Positions 35,673 through 45,000 of a stretch of 64,000 nt of DNA are shown piece by piece. Within the stretch, counting starts at the first letter, position 1; each line of letters begins with the position of its first letter. The notes under the pieces were generated by a model. The model was not told the DNA's origin. It saw nothing but the letters and a program-made list of their open reading frames with translations, and ran no database searches. The translations under genes and the position numbers were made by a program. Origin of the DNA: Limisalsivibrio acetivorans (GTDB lineage Bacteria; Chrysiogenota; Deferribacteres; Deferribacterales; Geovibrionaceae); NCBI RefSeq assembly GCF_000421105.1, contig NZ_ATWF01000001.1:177987-241986 (forward strand). Reading direction: 5' to 3'.

Positions 35673-36032
35673 ATGCACAGAATAGAGCGGGTTTCGGAGC
35701 TCCTCAAGGAGGAGATCTCCCGTATCATACAGTTTGAGGTGAAGGACCCGAAGGTGCGCAGTGTTGTTGTTACAACCATAGATGTGAGCCGTGATCTAAG
35801 CTATGCGAAGGTTTTCTTCACCACCTTTGAGAAGGACGACAAAAAGGGTATCCTGCGCGGGCTCATGCGCTCCGCCGGTTTTATAAACCACCGGCTTGCC
35901 AAGAAGATTCGCCTCAAGAAGATACCCAAGCTCTCCTTTCATATCGATGAATCAGGGGAATACGGCGAATATATTGACGGCATTATACGTGAAATAAAGG
36001 ATGATGATTCCGGCGATGAACGGGATAGTTAA
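35673..36032 (+). CDS. rbfA: 30S ribosome-binding factor RbfA
   Basis: A 119-residue KH-type protein that binds maturing 30S subunits and supports 16S rRNA 5' processing and cold growth. Typical segments: VSELLKEEISRIIQFEVKDPKVRSVVVTTIDVSRDLSYAKVFF and the C-terminal PKLSFHIDESGEYGEYID. Directly follows the DUF503 stop and overlaps truB by 17 bp. Confidence 0.95.
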   Translation: MHRIERVSELLKEEISRIIQFEVKDPKVRSVVVTTIDVSRDLSYAKVFFTTFEKDDKKGILRGLMRSAGFINHRLAKKIRLKKIPKLSFHIDESGEYGEYIDGIIREIKDDDSGDERDS

Positions 36033-36924
36033 TCTATACAAAGAGAAGGGGATGACTTCCTTTAAGGCTGTGGACAGGCTCCGCAGGGTATTAAAGGTTA
36101 AGAAGTCCGGTCACCTCGGAACACTCGACCCTCTCGCAGAGGGGGTTCTCCCTATCTGCATCGGCAACGCCACCAAGTTCGTAAACTATCTTATGGATGT
36201 GGAAAAGGAGTATGTCGGTGAGATGGAGCTGGGCTTCGCCACCGATTCCTACGACACCGAGGGTGAGGTAACAGCGGAGGAGAAGGGCATTGTCCCGTCG
36301 GAGGATGATGTTCTTGCTGTGCTGGCTGAGCTTACCGGTGATGTGGAGCTTCCTATCCCCGCATTCTCCGCAGTTAAGCTGAACGGCAAGCGTGCCTATG
36401 AGCTGGCCCGCAAGGGTGAGATCGAGGATGCGGGCAGGCGTGTTATGGGCGTTAGGTCCATTGAACTGATGGAATACAGCTACCCCAGATGCGTTATCAG
36501 GGTTCGATGCGCCAAGGGTACCTATATAAGGAGCATCATCCACGAGGCAGGTCTTCGGCTCGGCTGTTATGCAAGGATGAGTGGACTGATACGAACAGCG
36601 AACGGGAAGCTTACAGCGAAGGAGTCCGTTACCCTCGAAAGGCTCGAAGAGCTTAAGGAAGAGGGGAGGGCGGAGGAAGCTGTTACGCCGGTCTGGGATA
36701 TGCTGAACTGGCCGAGAGCCACTGTGGATGCTTATGCTGCAAGGCTTGTGCTCAACGGGGTTTCCATAAAAGAGGAGAACTACAGCACATTTCCTTCGGA
36801 TTTGGCCGAGGGGGAGCATTGTTTTATAGAGGATGAAGCGGGAAAGATCCTCGCTTTTGCTCTGAAAAAGAATGCTGGCAATTCTCCTTTAAAGATAGTA
36901 AAAGTGATAGGTAAGAATGACTGA
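36016..36924 (+). CDS. truB: tRNA pseudouridine(55) synthase TruB
   Basis: A 302-residue enzyme that makes pseudouridine 55 in tRNA. The catalytic motif KKSGHLGTLDPLAEGVLPICIG contains the nucleophilic aspartate; PAFSAVKLNGKRAYELAR and CAKGTYIRSIIHEAG are also present. The start at 36016 gives the family N-terminus MNGIVNLYKEKGMTSF; longer frames start inside rbfA. The last gene before a strong terminator. Confidence 0.95.
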   Translation: MNGIVNLYKEKGMTSFKAVDRLRRVLKVKKSGHLGTLDPLAEGVLPICIGNATKFVNYLMDVEKEYVGEMELGFATDSYDTEGEVTAEEKGIVPSEDDVLAVLAELTGDVELPIPAFSAVKLNGKRAYELARKGEIEDAGRRVMGVRSIELMEYSYPRCVIRVRCAKGTYIRSIIHEAGLRLGCYARMSGLIRTANGKLTAKESVTLERLEELKEEGRAEEAVTPVWDMLNWPRATVDAYAARLVLNGVSIKEENYSTFPSDLAEGEHCFIEDEAGKILAFALKKNAGNSPLKIVKVIGKND

Positions 36925-36946
36925 ATAAGCACATTCGGTTTTTCAT

Positions 36947-36991
36947 GGACCATCCGCCCCGAAGTAGCGGGGAGCGGACTGTCCTTTTTTT
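36947..36991 (+). terminator. Intrinsic terminator after truB
   Basis: A long stem formed by GGAC...TCCGCCCCG (36947-36961) and CGGGGAGCGGA..GTCC (36968-36984) around the loop AAGTAG, with small bulges, followed by seven T (36985-36991). It closes the rimP-truB operon. Confidence 0.85.
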
Positions 36992-37013
36992 CGTTTAAAA
37001 GCATGAATTACCC

Positions 37014-37042
37014 TTGTGTTTTGAAATACGATCTGTTATATA
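37014..37042 (+). promoter_or_regulatory. Candidate promoter of rpsO-pnp
   Basis: TTGTGT (37014-37019), 17-bp spacer, TATATA (37037-37042), after the truB terminator and about 30 bp before the rpsO ATG. The leader contains GGAGG at 37059-37063. Confidence 0.5.
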
Positions 37043-37073
37043 TTCAGGCTTAACTTGTGGAGGTATCAAAGGA

Positions 37074-37343
37074 ATGGCACTTGATAAGGAAAAGAAAAAC
37101 GGTATTATTGAGAAATTTAAAACACACGAGAACGATACAGGTTCACCCGAAGTGCAGGTAGCTATACTTACGGAAAGAATAACCTACCTCACTGAACACT
37201 TTAAAGAAAATCCCAAGGATCATCACTCCAGACGCGGACTCCTTCTCCTCGTTAGCCAGAGGCGTCAGCTTCTCGACTACGTGAAGAAGAAGGACTACAA
37301 GAGATACCGCTCACTGATCGAGGCCTTAGGAATCAGGAAGTAA
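37074..37343 (+). CDS. rpsO: 30S ribosomal protein S15
   Basis: An 89-residue S15, exactly the standard length with the initiator at 37074 (GGAGG 10 bp upstream). It binds the central domain of 16S rRNA early in assembly. Conserved residues [19 protein letters not shown] and [21 protein letters not shown] are intact. Its position directly before pnp is the common arrangement. In E. coli S15 represses its own mRNA; whether this leader does so is not visible. Confidence 0.97.
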   Translation: MALDKEKKNGIIEKFKTHENDTGSPEVQVAILTERITYLTEHFKENPKDHHSRRGLLLLVSQRRQLLDYVKKKDYKRYRSLIEALGIRK

Positions 37344-37348
37344 TTTTT

Positions 37349-39448
37349 ATGGAAAAAGAGACCTATGAAGTGTCGGTTCAGCTTAGTGAAACAGCTGAAC
37401 CGATAGTATTTGAAACAGGCTGGAAAGCTAAGCAGGCTAACGGTAGCATATGGATCCGCCAGGGCGGAACAGTTATCCTCGTTACAGCAACCGGCAGAAA
37501 AGAAGCCTCCGACACTGCGGACTTCTTCCCCCTTACAGTTAACTACATTGAGAAGTTCTACTCTGTAGGTAAGGTACCCGGCGGTTTCCTCAAGAGGGAG
37601 AACAGACCCTCCGATAAGGAAACTCTTACATCAAGGCTTATCGACAGGCCCCTCAGGCCTATGTTCCCCGACGGTTTCAGGAATGAAACCCAGGTGATCT
37701 GCACCGTTGTTTCCTTCGACGGTAAAAACATGCCCGATATGCTCGCAACCAATGCCGCCAGTGCGGCTCTCATGATCTCCGACATACCCTTTAACGGACC
37801 CATCGCAGGTGTGCGTGTGGGTAAGAAAGACGGCGAGCTTATTATCGACCCCTCCTACGAGATCTTCGACGAACTCGACATGAACATTATCGTATGCGGT
37901 AATGACGATGCCATTAACATGGTTGAAGCGGGCATGAATATGGTAACCGAAGATGAGGTTATCGAAGCCCTTGAGTTTGCCCACGCAAACATCAAGAAGA
38001 TCATCGCTGTTCAAAGGGAGCTTACTTCCCAGGTCGGTAAGGATAAGTTTGAGTACAAAGACTTCTCCGTTCCCAAGGACCTCATCGCAGAGGCGGAAGC
38101 GGAGCTTGGTCAGAAGATACACGATGCTCTCGTTATCCCCGGTAAGCTTGATAAGTATGCTGCACTTGATGAAATCAGGGACAGCTACTTCGAAAAGCTC
38201 GAGGAAACCCTCGGCGAAGAGTACGCAGAGAAGAAATCCCTCTACAAAGAGGTATGGCACTCTGTGGAGAAGAAGGTATTCCGTGAATTCACCCTCGGTA
38301 AGGGTGAGCGTATCGACGGCAGAGGACCCAAGGATGTCCGCCCCATTGATATCGAAGTGGACCTTCTCCCTATGCCCCACGGCTCCGCACTCTTCACAAG
38401 AGGAGAGACACAGGGTCTTGTGACGGCTACCCTCGGTACTAAAACCGATACTCAGATGCTGGACAACATCGAAGGAAGCTCCAAGAAGCGTTTTATGCTT
38501 CATTACAACTTCCCCCCCTTCTGCGTGGGTGAGGTAGGTTTCCTCAGAGCTCCCGGCAGAAGAGAGATTGGCCACGGCGCCCTTGCTGAGCGTTCACTCC
38601 TCCCCATCCTCCCCGATGAAGAGGAATTCCCCTATTCTATCAGGGTTGTTTCCGAGATCCTTGAGTCCAACGGCTCCTCCTCCATGGCTTCGGTCTGCGG
38701 CGGATGTCTCAGCCTCATGGATGCCGGTGTACCCGTGAAAGGCGTTGTGGCAGGTGTTGCCATGGGTCTTATCAAGGAAGGGGACAGACACACCGTACTC
38801 AGCGATATTATGGGAACTGAGGACCACCTCGGCGATATGGACTTCAAGGTGGCTGGAACCGAAGACGGTATCACAGCACTCCAGATGGACATCAAGATCG
38901 AAGGTCTTTCAAGGGATCTCCTTGTTGAAGCACTCTCTCAGGCGAAGGAGTCAAGGCTCCACATCCTCTCCAAGATGAAGGAATGCCTTGCAGAGCCCAG
39001 AGCAGAGCTTTCCGAAACAGCACCCAGATATATCTCCATGAAGATCAATCCCGAGAAGATCGGTCTTCTCATCGGCCCCGGCGGTAAAAACATCCGCTCC
39101 ATCGTGGATGACACCGGTGCACAGATAGATATCGACGACGAAGGCGTGGTTAACGTATTTGCAGTGGACAAAGAGTCCATCGATGCAGCCATAGCCCGCA
39201 TAAACGAAACCGTTCAGGAACTGGAAGATGACAAGGTCTACACCGCAAAGGTGAAGAAGATCATGGACTACGGCGCATTCGTGGAACTTATTCCCGGCGT
39301 TGAAGCCCTTCTCCATGTTTCCCAGTACAGCAATGAGCGCATCCAGAGCATCGCAGACTACCTCAAGGTAGGCGACGAAGTGGATGTTAAGTACCAGGGT
39401 AAGGACCAGAACGGCAGACATAAAATTTCACGCAAGGTACTTCTGTGA
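37349..39448 (+). CDS. pnp: Polyribonucleotide nucleotidyltransferase (PNPase)
   Basis: A 699-residue 3'-5' phosphorolytic exoribonuclease. Two RNase PH domains (about residues 1-140 and 320-540; FFPLTVNYIEKFYSVGKVPGGF and RRDTQGL-like FTRGETQGLVTATLG), then KH (IGPGGKNIRSIVDDTGAQIDI) and S1 (YTAKVKKIMDYGAFVELIPGVEALLHVS) RNA-binding domains at the C-terminus. Located 5 bp after rpsO and co-transcribed with it. A hairpin follows its stop. Confidence 0.97.
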   Translation: MEKETYEVSVQLSETAEPIVFETGWKAKQANGSIWIRQGGTVILVTATGRKEASDTADFFPLTVNYIEKFYSVGKVPGGFLKRENRPSDKETLTSRLIDRPLRPMFPDGFRNETQVICTVVSFDGKNMPDMLATNAASAALMISDIPFNGPIAGVRVGKKDGELIIDPSYEIFDELDMNIIVCGNDDAINMVEAGMNMVTEDEVIEALEFAHANIKKIIAVQRELTSQVGKDKFEYKDFSVPKDLIAEAEAELGQKIHDALVIPGKLDKYAALDEIRDSYFEKLEETLGEEYAEKKSLYKEVWHSVEKKVFREFTLGKGERIDGRGPKDVRPIDIEVDLLPMPHGSALFTRGETQGLVTATLGTKTDTQMLDNIEGSSKKRFMLHYNFPPFCVGEVGFLRAPGRREIGHGALAERSLLPILPDEEEFPYSIRVVSEILESNGSSSMASVCGGCLSLMDAGVPVKGVVAGVAMGLIKEGDRHTVLSDIMGTEDHLGDMDFKVAGTEDGITALQMDIKIEGLSRDLLVEALSQAKESRLHILSKMKECLAEPRAELSETAPRYISMKINPEKIGLLIGPGGKNIRSIVDDTGAQIDIDDEGVVNVFAVDKESIDAAIARINETVQELEDDKVYTAKVKKIMDYGAFVELIPGVEALLHVSQYSNERIQSIADYLKVGDEVDVKYQGKDQNGRHKISRKVLL

Positions 39449-39452
39449 TAAA

Positions 39453-39476
39453 GGGCACACTATAACGTGTGCCTTT
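39453..39476 (+). terminator. Hairpin after pnp
   Basis: GGCACAC (39454-39460), loop TATAAC, GTGTGCC (39467-39473), then TTTAAT. A 7-bp perfect stem with only a short T-run, so a weak terminator or an mRNA-stabilising hairpin. Confidence 0.55.
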
Positions 39477-39487
39477 AATCCTTATCT

Positions 39488-40711
39488 ATGAAGCCGGAAC
39501 TTGCATCCTTTGGTAAAATCCCGATTATAACAGACAAAACGGTCGCCTCTGGCGGCCTTGTTTCTGTCTGTATCACTTTTAGAAACGGAAGCACATCCGA
39601 ACCACCCTCAATCAACGGCGTTTCCCATTTTATTGAGCATATGGTATTTAAGGGCACTCCGACCCATAGTGCCGAGGAGATCAGCCGTGAGACGGAGAAG
39701 CTGGGCGGCTACCTGAACGCATTTACAACAAAGGAACAAACCTCATACTACATAAGCGGTTTTTCGGAAAACTTCCCCGAATTTCTCCGAATCCTCCTTG
39801 ATATAGTCTTTAATCCCCTCATGCGGGATGAGGATTTCTATCATGAACAGAAGGTTATACTCACCGAGATAGCCTCTCTCAAGGACAATCCCGAGGAATA
39901 CCTGGACGAGATATCCGAATCGTTCCTTTTTAATGGCCACCCTCTGGCAATGCCGATATCCGGCACCGCCAAGGAGGTCTCAGCCCTCAGCCCCGGTACA
40001 CTTCGAGACTTCTATCGAAGCTATTACACCCCCGCAAACTGCATAATCAGTGCAGCTGGTGATGTGACGAGCGGTGATATAATCAGTATCCTTGAAGAGA
40101 AGGGAATAGACCCGGGCACAGGTGAGATGAACACCCTTCCAGCGGAGGCTAAATATACAGCTTTCATGCACTCTGAAAAGAGCTCCTCGGAGCATCTATA
40201 CGCCCAGTATCTGTACCCCGCCTTCCCCGCAACGGACGGTCGGAGATACGCCCTAGGAACACTCAACATGATCCTCGGAGGCCTTATGAGCTCCCGTCTG
40301 TTTCAGGAAATCAGGGAGAAGAGGGGGCTGTGCTACAACATCGAATCGGATGTCGGCCTCTATTCCACAGGGGGGTCAATCTCTGTCTTCTGTGGGTGCG
40401 AAAAGGAGAGTTTCGATGAGGTTGATGAGCTTATAAGGCGTGAGATCGAAAAGATATCAAGAAACGGTATAACCGTGGATGAGCTGACGCTTGCCAGAAA
40501 CCAGATGCTCTACTCCTTCTTCTCCGGCACAGAAACCGCCGGAAGCAGGATGTTCGCCAATATCCGCCATATATTCCACTACAACAGGCTTGTTTCAAGG
40601 GATGAGATTCGCGAAGGTATTGAATCTGTAACCCTTGATGATGTAAACTCGCTCTCTGAACAAATTTTTGCCGATGGAGGTTCCAGATGTCTTCTTTTAC
40701 CGTCAGAATAG
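39488..40711 (+). CDS. M16-family zinc peptidase (processing-peptidase-like)
   Basis: A 407-residue M16B peptidase. The inverted zinc motif HxxEH is intact at His47-Glu50-His51 in SHFIEHMVFKGTP, with the downstream Glu in FYHEQKVILTEIASLKDNP. The C-terminal half contains the conserved RLFQEIREKRGLCYNIESDV. Homologues next to pnp and dut are common in many bacteria and probably degrade peptides; substrate unknown. The end overlaps dut by 25 bp. No signal peptide, so cytosolic. Confidence 0.92.
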   Translation: MKPELASFGKIPIITDKTVASGGLVSVCITFRNGSTSEPPSINGVSHFIEHMVFKGTPTHSAEEISRETEKLGGYLNAFTTKEQTSYYISGFSENFPEFLRILLDIVFNPLMRDEDFYHEQKVILTEIASLKDNPEEYLDEISESFLFNGHPLAMPISGTAKEVSALSPGTLRDFYRSYYTPANCIISAAGDVTSGDIISILEEKGIDPGTGEMNTLPAEAKYTAFMHSEKSSSEHLYAQYLYPAFPATDGRRYALGTLNMILGGLMSSRLFQEIREKRGLCYNIESDVGLYSTGGSISVFCGCEKESFDEVDELIRREIEKISRNGITVDELTLARNQMLYSFFSGTETAGSRMFANIRHIFHYNRLVSRDEIREGIESVTLDDVNSLSEQIFADGGSRCLLLPSE

Positions 40712-41127
40712 TAAGCAGTGAAGGTGAGGAGCATATACCCTCGTACACAACCAGCGGCTCTGCTGGTGTTGATCTCCGTGCAGCGGAAGAGGGGAGGATA
40801 CTCTGCGGAGAGTGGAAGCTCGTTTCGACGGGGTTGAAGATGGAGATACCCAAAGGGTACGAGGGGCAGGTCCGCCCCAGAAGCGGCCTTGCTTTGAAGC
40901 ACGGTGTAACTGTTTTGAACTCCCCCGGAACCATAGACTCCGATTACAGAGGCGACATAGGCGTAATTCTTATGAACAATTCCGCCCAGACTTTTGTATA
41001 TGAAAAGGGGGACAGGATAGCCCAGATGGTTTTTGCAAAGACCGAGAGGGCGGTTTTCGAGCATGTGGAGACCCTTGAGGATACGGACAGAGCCTCCGGA
41101 GGATTCGGTCACTCCGGCGTGAAATAG
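40687..41127 (+). CDS. dut: Deoxyuridine 5'-triphosphate nucleotidohydrolase
   Basis: A 146-residue trimeric dUTPase that removes dUTP and supplies dUMP. All five motifs are present: GSAGVDLRA, RPRSGLALKHG, GTIDSDYRGDIGVILMN, GDRIAQMVF and the C-terminal RASGGFGHSG arm. The ATG lies inside the end of the M16 gene with TGGAGGT upstream. A perfect AT-rich inverted repeat follows the stop. Confidence 0.96.
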   Translation: MSSFTVRIVSSEGEEHIPSYTTSGSAGVDLRAAEEGRILCGEWKLVSTGLKMEIPKGYEGQVRPRSGLALKHGVTVLNSPGTIDSDYRGDIGVILMNNSAQTFVYEKGDRIAQMVFAKTERAVFEHVETLEDTDRASGGFGHSGVK

Positions 41128-41143
41128 TCAAATATTTATTTGA
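41128..41143. repeat. AT-rich 16-bp inverted repeat between dut and glgP
   Basis: TCAAATA-TT-TATTTGA starts one base after the dut stop and ends 25 bp before a candidate -35 of the phosphorylase gene. Could be an operator or a chance AT palindrome. Confidence 0.3.
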
Positions 41144-41168
41144 TTCCTACATTTACCCCCTCTACGGG

Positions 41169-41197
41169 TTAAATTATTTCCCCTCCTGTGTTAAAAT
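41169..41197 (+). promoter_or_regulatory. Candidate promoter for glycogen phosphorylase gene
   Basis: TTAAAT (41169-41174), 17-bp spacer, TAAAAT (41192-41197). Leader of about 55 nt ending in GGGGGT just before the ATG at 41260. Moderate match to consensus. Confidence 0.4.
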
Positions 41198-41259
41198 AGA
41201 CTTGTGCGGATATGAATTGATTATTGTTCCCGCCGACTAACGCATATGGGGGTCTATCC

Positions 41260-43809
41260 ATGAAAATAAATGAATTCAATGTACTTCCCGATTTTCCCGA
41301 AGAGCTCAGGCCGCTCGAGGATATGGCATACAACCTTTGGTGGTGCTGGAACCACGACGCAAGGGAGCTTTTTAAGACCATAAATCCCGATGCTTGGGAG
41401 AAGTCCAAGCACAACCCGATGACAGTACTAGGAAGCCTTACCCGAGACGACTACGAGAAGCTTAAGCAGGATCCTGTTTTTATGTCCCGTCTTGAGGAGC
41501 AGTACAGGCTATTTCAGGAGTATATGAGTCTCCCGAAGTGGTTCGAGCAGAAGTATAAGGAGCATAAGGACGAGGATATGCTCGTTGCCTATTTCTCTGC
41601 AGAGTACGGCATACACGAATCCGTGAAACTCTATTCCGGAGGTCTAGGCGTTCTTTCAGGTGATCACTGCAAATCCGCCAGCGACCTCGGTATACCCTTT
41701 GTGGCCGTGGGTCTCCTCTACCGCAACGGCTACTTCCATCAGTACCTCAATTCCGACGGATGGCAGCAGGAATACTACCCGTATAACGAGTTCTACAACA
41801 TGCCCCTCGAAAGGGCGAAAACCCCCGAAGGGGAAGATGTTTTTGTGGATGTGAAGATAGAGGACCGCACGGTGCGTGTGAGTGTCTGGGTTATGAAGGT
41901 TGGAACCATCAGGCTTGTCCTCCTCGATTCCGATGTGGAGGGGAACAGCCCCCACGACAGGCACGTTACCGGACAGCTCTACGGTGGCGATACGAGCATG
42001 CGACTTCGCCAGGAGATTATCCTCGGTGTTGCAGGCTACAGAGCTCTCAGGGCTATGGGTGAGAAACCCTCGGTTTACCATATAAACGAAGGGCACCCCA
42101 GCTTCCTTACCCTCGAGCGTATACGTCAGTATGTAAGTGAAGGTATCGACCTTCGTACAGCGGCGGAGGTTGTACGCAAAAGTACTCTTTTTACCACGCA
42201 CACACCCGTTCCCGCAGGCTTTGACGTCTTCGGAACGGATCAGATACAGCGTTACCTCGGTCCCCTCTTCGAGGATGCGGGCTTTAACCTTAACCAGCTT
42301 ATGGGCTTCGGCCGTGTGAACCCCTTCGACGAGAGCGAGGGTTTTGCAATGGCGATCTGCGGGATTAAGCTGAGTACCTACCGAAACGGGGTAAGTAAGC
42401 TCCACGGTGATGTATCGCGTAAGATGTTTAAAAACCTCTGGCCCAATGCCCTCACAAACTCTGTACCTGTGGGGCATGTTACAAACGGTATACACCTCCC
42501 CACCTTTATATCAGAGGACTTCAAGGCGCTGTATAACCGCTACCTCTCCGAAAACTGGTACTACAAACCGTACGATTTCAGCGTATGGGAGAATGCGGAC
42601 ACGATACCCGATGCCGCACTCTTCAGCGCAAAACAGCGTCAGCGTGAGAAGCTTATAGTATTTGCAAGAAAGCATCTTAAAAAACAGATACTCCACAGGG
42701 GAGGAACATCCGGAGAGCTCCTTAAGGCGGATGAAGTCCTTAATCCTGATTGCCTCACCATAGGCTTCGCAAGGCGTTTCGCCACATATAAAAGGGGGTA
42801 TCTGCTCTTCATGGACGAGCAGAGGCTTCACCAGATACTGAATAACGCCGACAGACCTGTGCAGATTATCATCGCCGGTAAGGCTCATCCCAAGGACAAC
42901 GGGGGCAAGGAGATCATCAAGAAGATCTTTCACATATGCCGTAAGCCGATGTTCAGGGATAAGATCGTGTTCATCGAGGACTACGACATCGAAGTCGCCA
43001 GATACCTCGCCCACGGCGTTGATATATGGCTTAACACCCCCCGCAGGCCGATGGAGGCATCCGGAACTAGCGGTATGAAGATCGCTGCCAACGGCGGACT
43101 GAATCTTTCTATCCTCGACGGATGGTGGGACGAAGGCTACAACGGTGAGAACGGCTGGGCCATCGGCGCAGGCGAACAGTACGATAAAGAGAGCTATCAG
43201 GACCATGTGGAGAGCATGGAGCTTTACGACAAGCTCGAGAGTGAGATAATCCCCATGTTCTACTCCAGAGATAAGGCGGATGTGCCCAGGGAGTGGACGA
43301 AGATGATGAAGCAGGCGATAAAGACCTGCGCTTCATTCTTCAATACATCACGCATGGTTATGGATTACACCGATAAATACTATGCCAGACTGCATAAACT
43401 GAACCGTGCGTTCAGGGCAAACAAATACGAAGAGGCTAAGAAGTTCATCGAGTGGAAGGATACACTTCTCAGTGGATGGGACAGCCTGAGCTTTGTTGAT
43501 ACTGCAGTTGATGCCTCAGAGATGAAGATGGGTGCAGATGTGCACTTTACAGCGAAGGTAAAGACGGATAAGATCAACTCTGAACATATTTCGGTATGTG
43601 CACTTGTTGAATATGACGGTGAAAGTGGTGAGTTTGTTGACCCTGAGTTCGTTGAGCTCGAGCTGGATTCCCAGGAAGGGGATCTCTACAGCTTCAGCAC
43701 CAAGGATGTTATTAAGAAAGCGGGTAAGATGAAGGTCGCCTTCGCTGCACTGCCGAAGCATGAATTCTTACAGGAGAGGTTCGAGTTAAATCAGATAAAA
43801 TGGGCATAA
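41260..43809 (+). CDS. glgP: Alpha-glucan (glycogen/maltodextrin) phosphorylase
   Basis: An 849-residue phosphorylase of the TIGR02094 (short, DUF3417-bearing) type, which releases glucose 1-phosphate from alpha-glucans. The N-terminal DUF3417 region (LRPLEDMAYNLWWCWNHDARELF) and the catalytic part are present; the PLP lysine is Lys607 in EASGTSGMKIAANGGLN, followed by ILDGWWDEGYNGENGWAIG. The ATG at 41260 has GGGGGT upstream; a longer GTT/ATG-led frame lacks homology. No glycogen synthase gene is in the window, so the glucan source is unknown. Confidence 0.94.
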   Translation: MKINEFNVLPDFPEELRPLEDMAYNLWWCWNHDARELFKTINPDAWEKSKHNPMTVLGSLTRDDYEKLKQDPVFMSRLEEQYRLFQEYMSLPKWFEQKYKEHKDEDMLVAYFSAEYGIHESVKLYSGGLGVLSGDHCKSASDLGIPFVAVGLLYRNGYFHQYLNSDGWQQEYYPYNEFYNMPLERAKTPEGEDVFVDVKIEDRTVRVSVWVMKVGTIRLVLLDSDVEGNSPHDRHVTGQLYGGDTSMRLRQEIILGVAGYRALRAMGEKPSVYHINEGHPSFLTLERIRQYVSEGIDLRTAAEVVRKSTLFTTHTPVPAGFDVFGTDQIQRYLGPLFEDAGFNLNQLMGFGRVNPFDESEGFAMAICGIKLSTYRNGVSKLHGDVSRKMFKNLWPNALTNSVPVGHVTNGIHLPTFISEDFKALYNRYLSENWYYKPYDFSVWENADTIPDAALFSAKQRQREKLIVFARKHLKKQILHRGGTSGELLKADEVLNPDCLTIGFARRFATYKRGYLLFMDEQRLHQILNNADRPVQIIIAGKAHPKDNGGKEIIKKIFHICRKPMFRDKIVFIEDYDIEVARYLAHGVDIWLNTPRRPMEASGTSGMKIAANGGLNLSILDGWWDEGYNGENGWAIGAGEQYDKESYQDHVESMELYDKLESEIIPMFYSRDKADVPREWTKMMKQAIKTCASFFNTSRMVMDYTDKYYARLHKLNRAFRANKYEEAKKFIEWKDTLLSGWDSLSFVDTAVDASEMKMGADVHFTAKVKTDKINSEHISVCALVEYDGESGEFVDPEFVELELDSQEGDLYSFSTKDVIKKAGKMKVAFAALPKHEFLQERFELNQIKWA

Positions 43810-44321
43810 GATACAGTTTACCCCATTCCACCGGATGCTTTATATGCGGTGAAGAGAACAGGTTCGGGCTGAATACCCGGTTTTTTGCAGAGGACGAAAC
43901 GGTTTACACGGATATAAATATCCCCCTGAAATACTGTGGATACAAGAATGTTATCCATGGGGGTATAGTTACTGCGCTGTTGGATGAAACAATGGGGTGG
44001 GCGGCTTTCATATACGGCTCCAAGGACTATATGCTGTTCACCCGCAACCTTGAGATAAAGTACAGGCGAAACACGCCTGCGGAAACGGATCTGCGTGTTG
44101 TTACCCGTTTCACCGAGAGAAGGAAGATCCTCTACGGTGCAGCCGGTAAGATTATTGATGCAGAGGGAACGGTTTATGCCGAAGGGAAAGGGGAGTTTGC
44201 CCCCATACCCGAGGAGAAGCTGGAGGAGACATTCGGCTACCTTCTTTTTAACGAGGATGAGGAGTACCACCCCGTATTCATGAGGCTCTATAACCGTTGG
44301 CTGGAGCATACAGCAGGCTAG
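43800..44321 (+). CDS. Hotdog-fold thioesterase (PaaI-like)
   Basis: A 173-residue hotdog protein. The motif VIHGGIVTALLDETMGWAA matches the 4-hydroxybenzoyl-CoA thioesterase/PaaI group, where the aspartate or glutamate in the helix acts in acyl-CoA hydrolysis. An N-terminal SLPHSTGCFICGEENRFGL adds two cysteines (CxxC), seen in a subset of homologues and possibly structural. Overlaps the phosphorylase gene by 10 bp; substrate unknown. Confidence 0.85.
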   Translation: MGIRYSLPHSTGCFICGEENRFGLNTRFFAEDETVYTDINIPLKYCGYKNVIHGGIVTALLDETMGWAAFIYGSKDYMLFTRNLEIKYRRNTPAETDLRVVTRFTERRKILYGAAGKIIDAEGTVYAEGKGEFAPIPEEKLEETFGYLLFNEDEEYHPVFMRLYNRWLEHTAG

Positions 44322-44371
44322 GTTTTCCATCATCCGGCTATGCCTGTACTCTCAACTATCGGAGGTGGTTT

Positions 44372-44914
44372 ATGTTCGATAAAGAGATAAAGGGCGTCAG
44401 GATTCAGGTTGTACAGGACGACATAACAGAGATGAGTACCGAGGCTGTGGTAAATGCGGCAAACAGTCAGCTACAGCTCGGGGCTGGTGTGGCAGGAGCT
44501 ATTCGTTCGAAGGGTGGTGATTCCATCCAGAGGGAGTGTGATGAAATCGGCGGTGCAGAGCTTGGAACAGCCGTTATCACAGGGGGCGGTGACCTTAAGG
44601 CGAAGTATGTGATCCACACCGTGGGCCCCCGCTATAATCAGGACCCTGAGCCTTCTAAAAATCTCTATTCCGCCGTTGCCTCGGCACTGGATGTTGCCGC
44701 CGGTAACAGTGTCAGCTCCATAGCGATCCCTGCAATCTCTACAGGTGTATACGGATACCCCCTTGAGGATGCAGCTGAGATTATCGTTTCTGCTGTTGGT
44801 GACTATGCCGAGAAGGGGGGTAACTATCCCTCTCATATCGTTCTATGCCTATATTCTTCAAAGGATTATGAGATATTTCTCCGAGAGATGAAAAAGAGGT
44901 TCCCCGACGAGTAA
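44372..44914 (+). CDS. Macrodomain (O-acetyl-ADP-ribose deacetylase-like) protein
   Basis: A 180-residue single macrodomain. ADP-ribose-binding features: VQDDITEMSTEAVVNAANSQLQLGAGVAGAIRSKGG (with the Asn and Asp contacts), ITGGGDLKAKYVIHTVGPRY and IPAISTGVYGYPLEDAA. The family hydrolyses ADP-ribose esters or binds ADP-ribose; members of this length often act as deacetylases. GGAGGT (44361-44366) sets the ATG at 44372. Follows the thioesterase gene by 50 bp. Confidence 0.9.
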   Translation: MFDKEIKGVRIQVVQDDITEMSTEAVVNAANSQLQLGAGVAGAIRSKGGDSIQRECDEIGGAELGTAVITGGGDLKAKYVIHTVGPRYNQDPEPSKNLYSAVASALDVAAGNSVSSIAIPAISTGVYGYPLEDAAEIIVSAVGDYAEKGGNYPSHIVLCLYSSKDYEIFLREMKKRFPDE

Positions 44915-45000
44915 CTGTTATTTAAATATTTTTTCTAACTGTATATAGCCGTCTTTGTATTATCGTGGTATAAAATACAATCGATTCCGGAGGCGGCGGC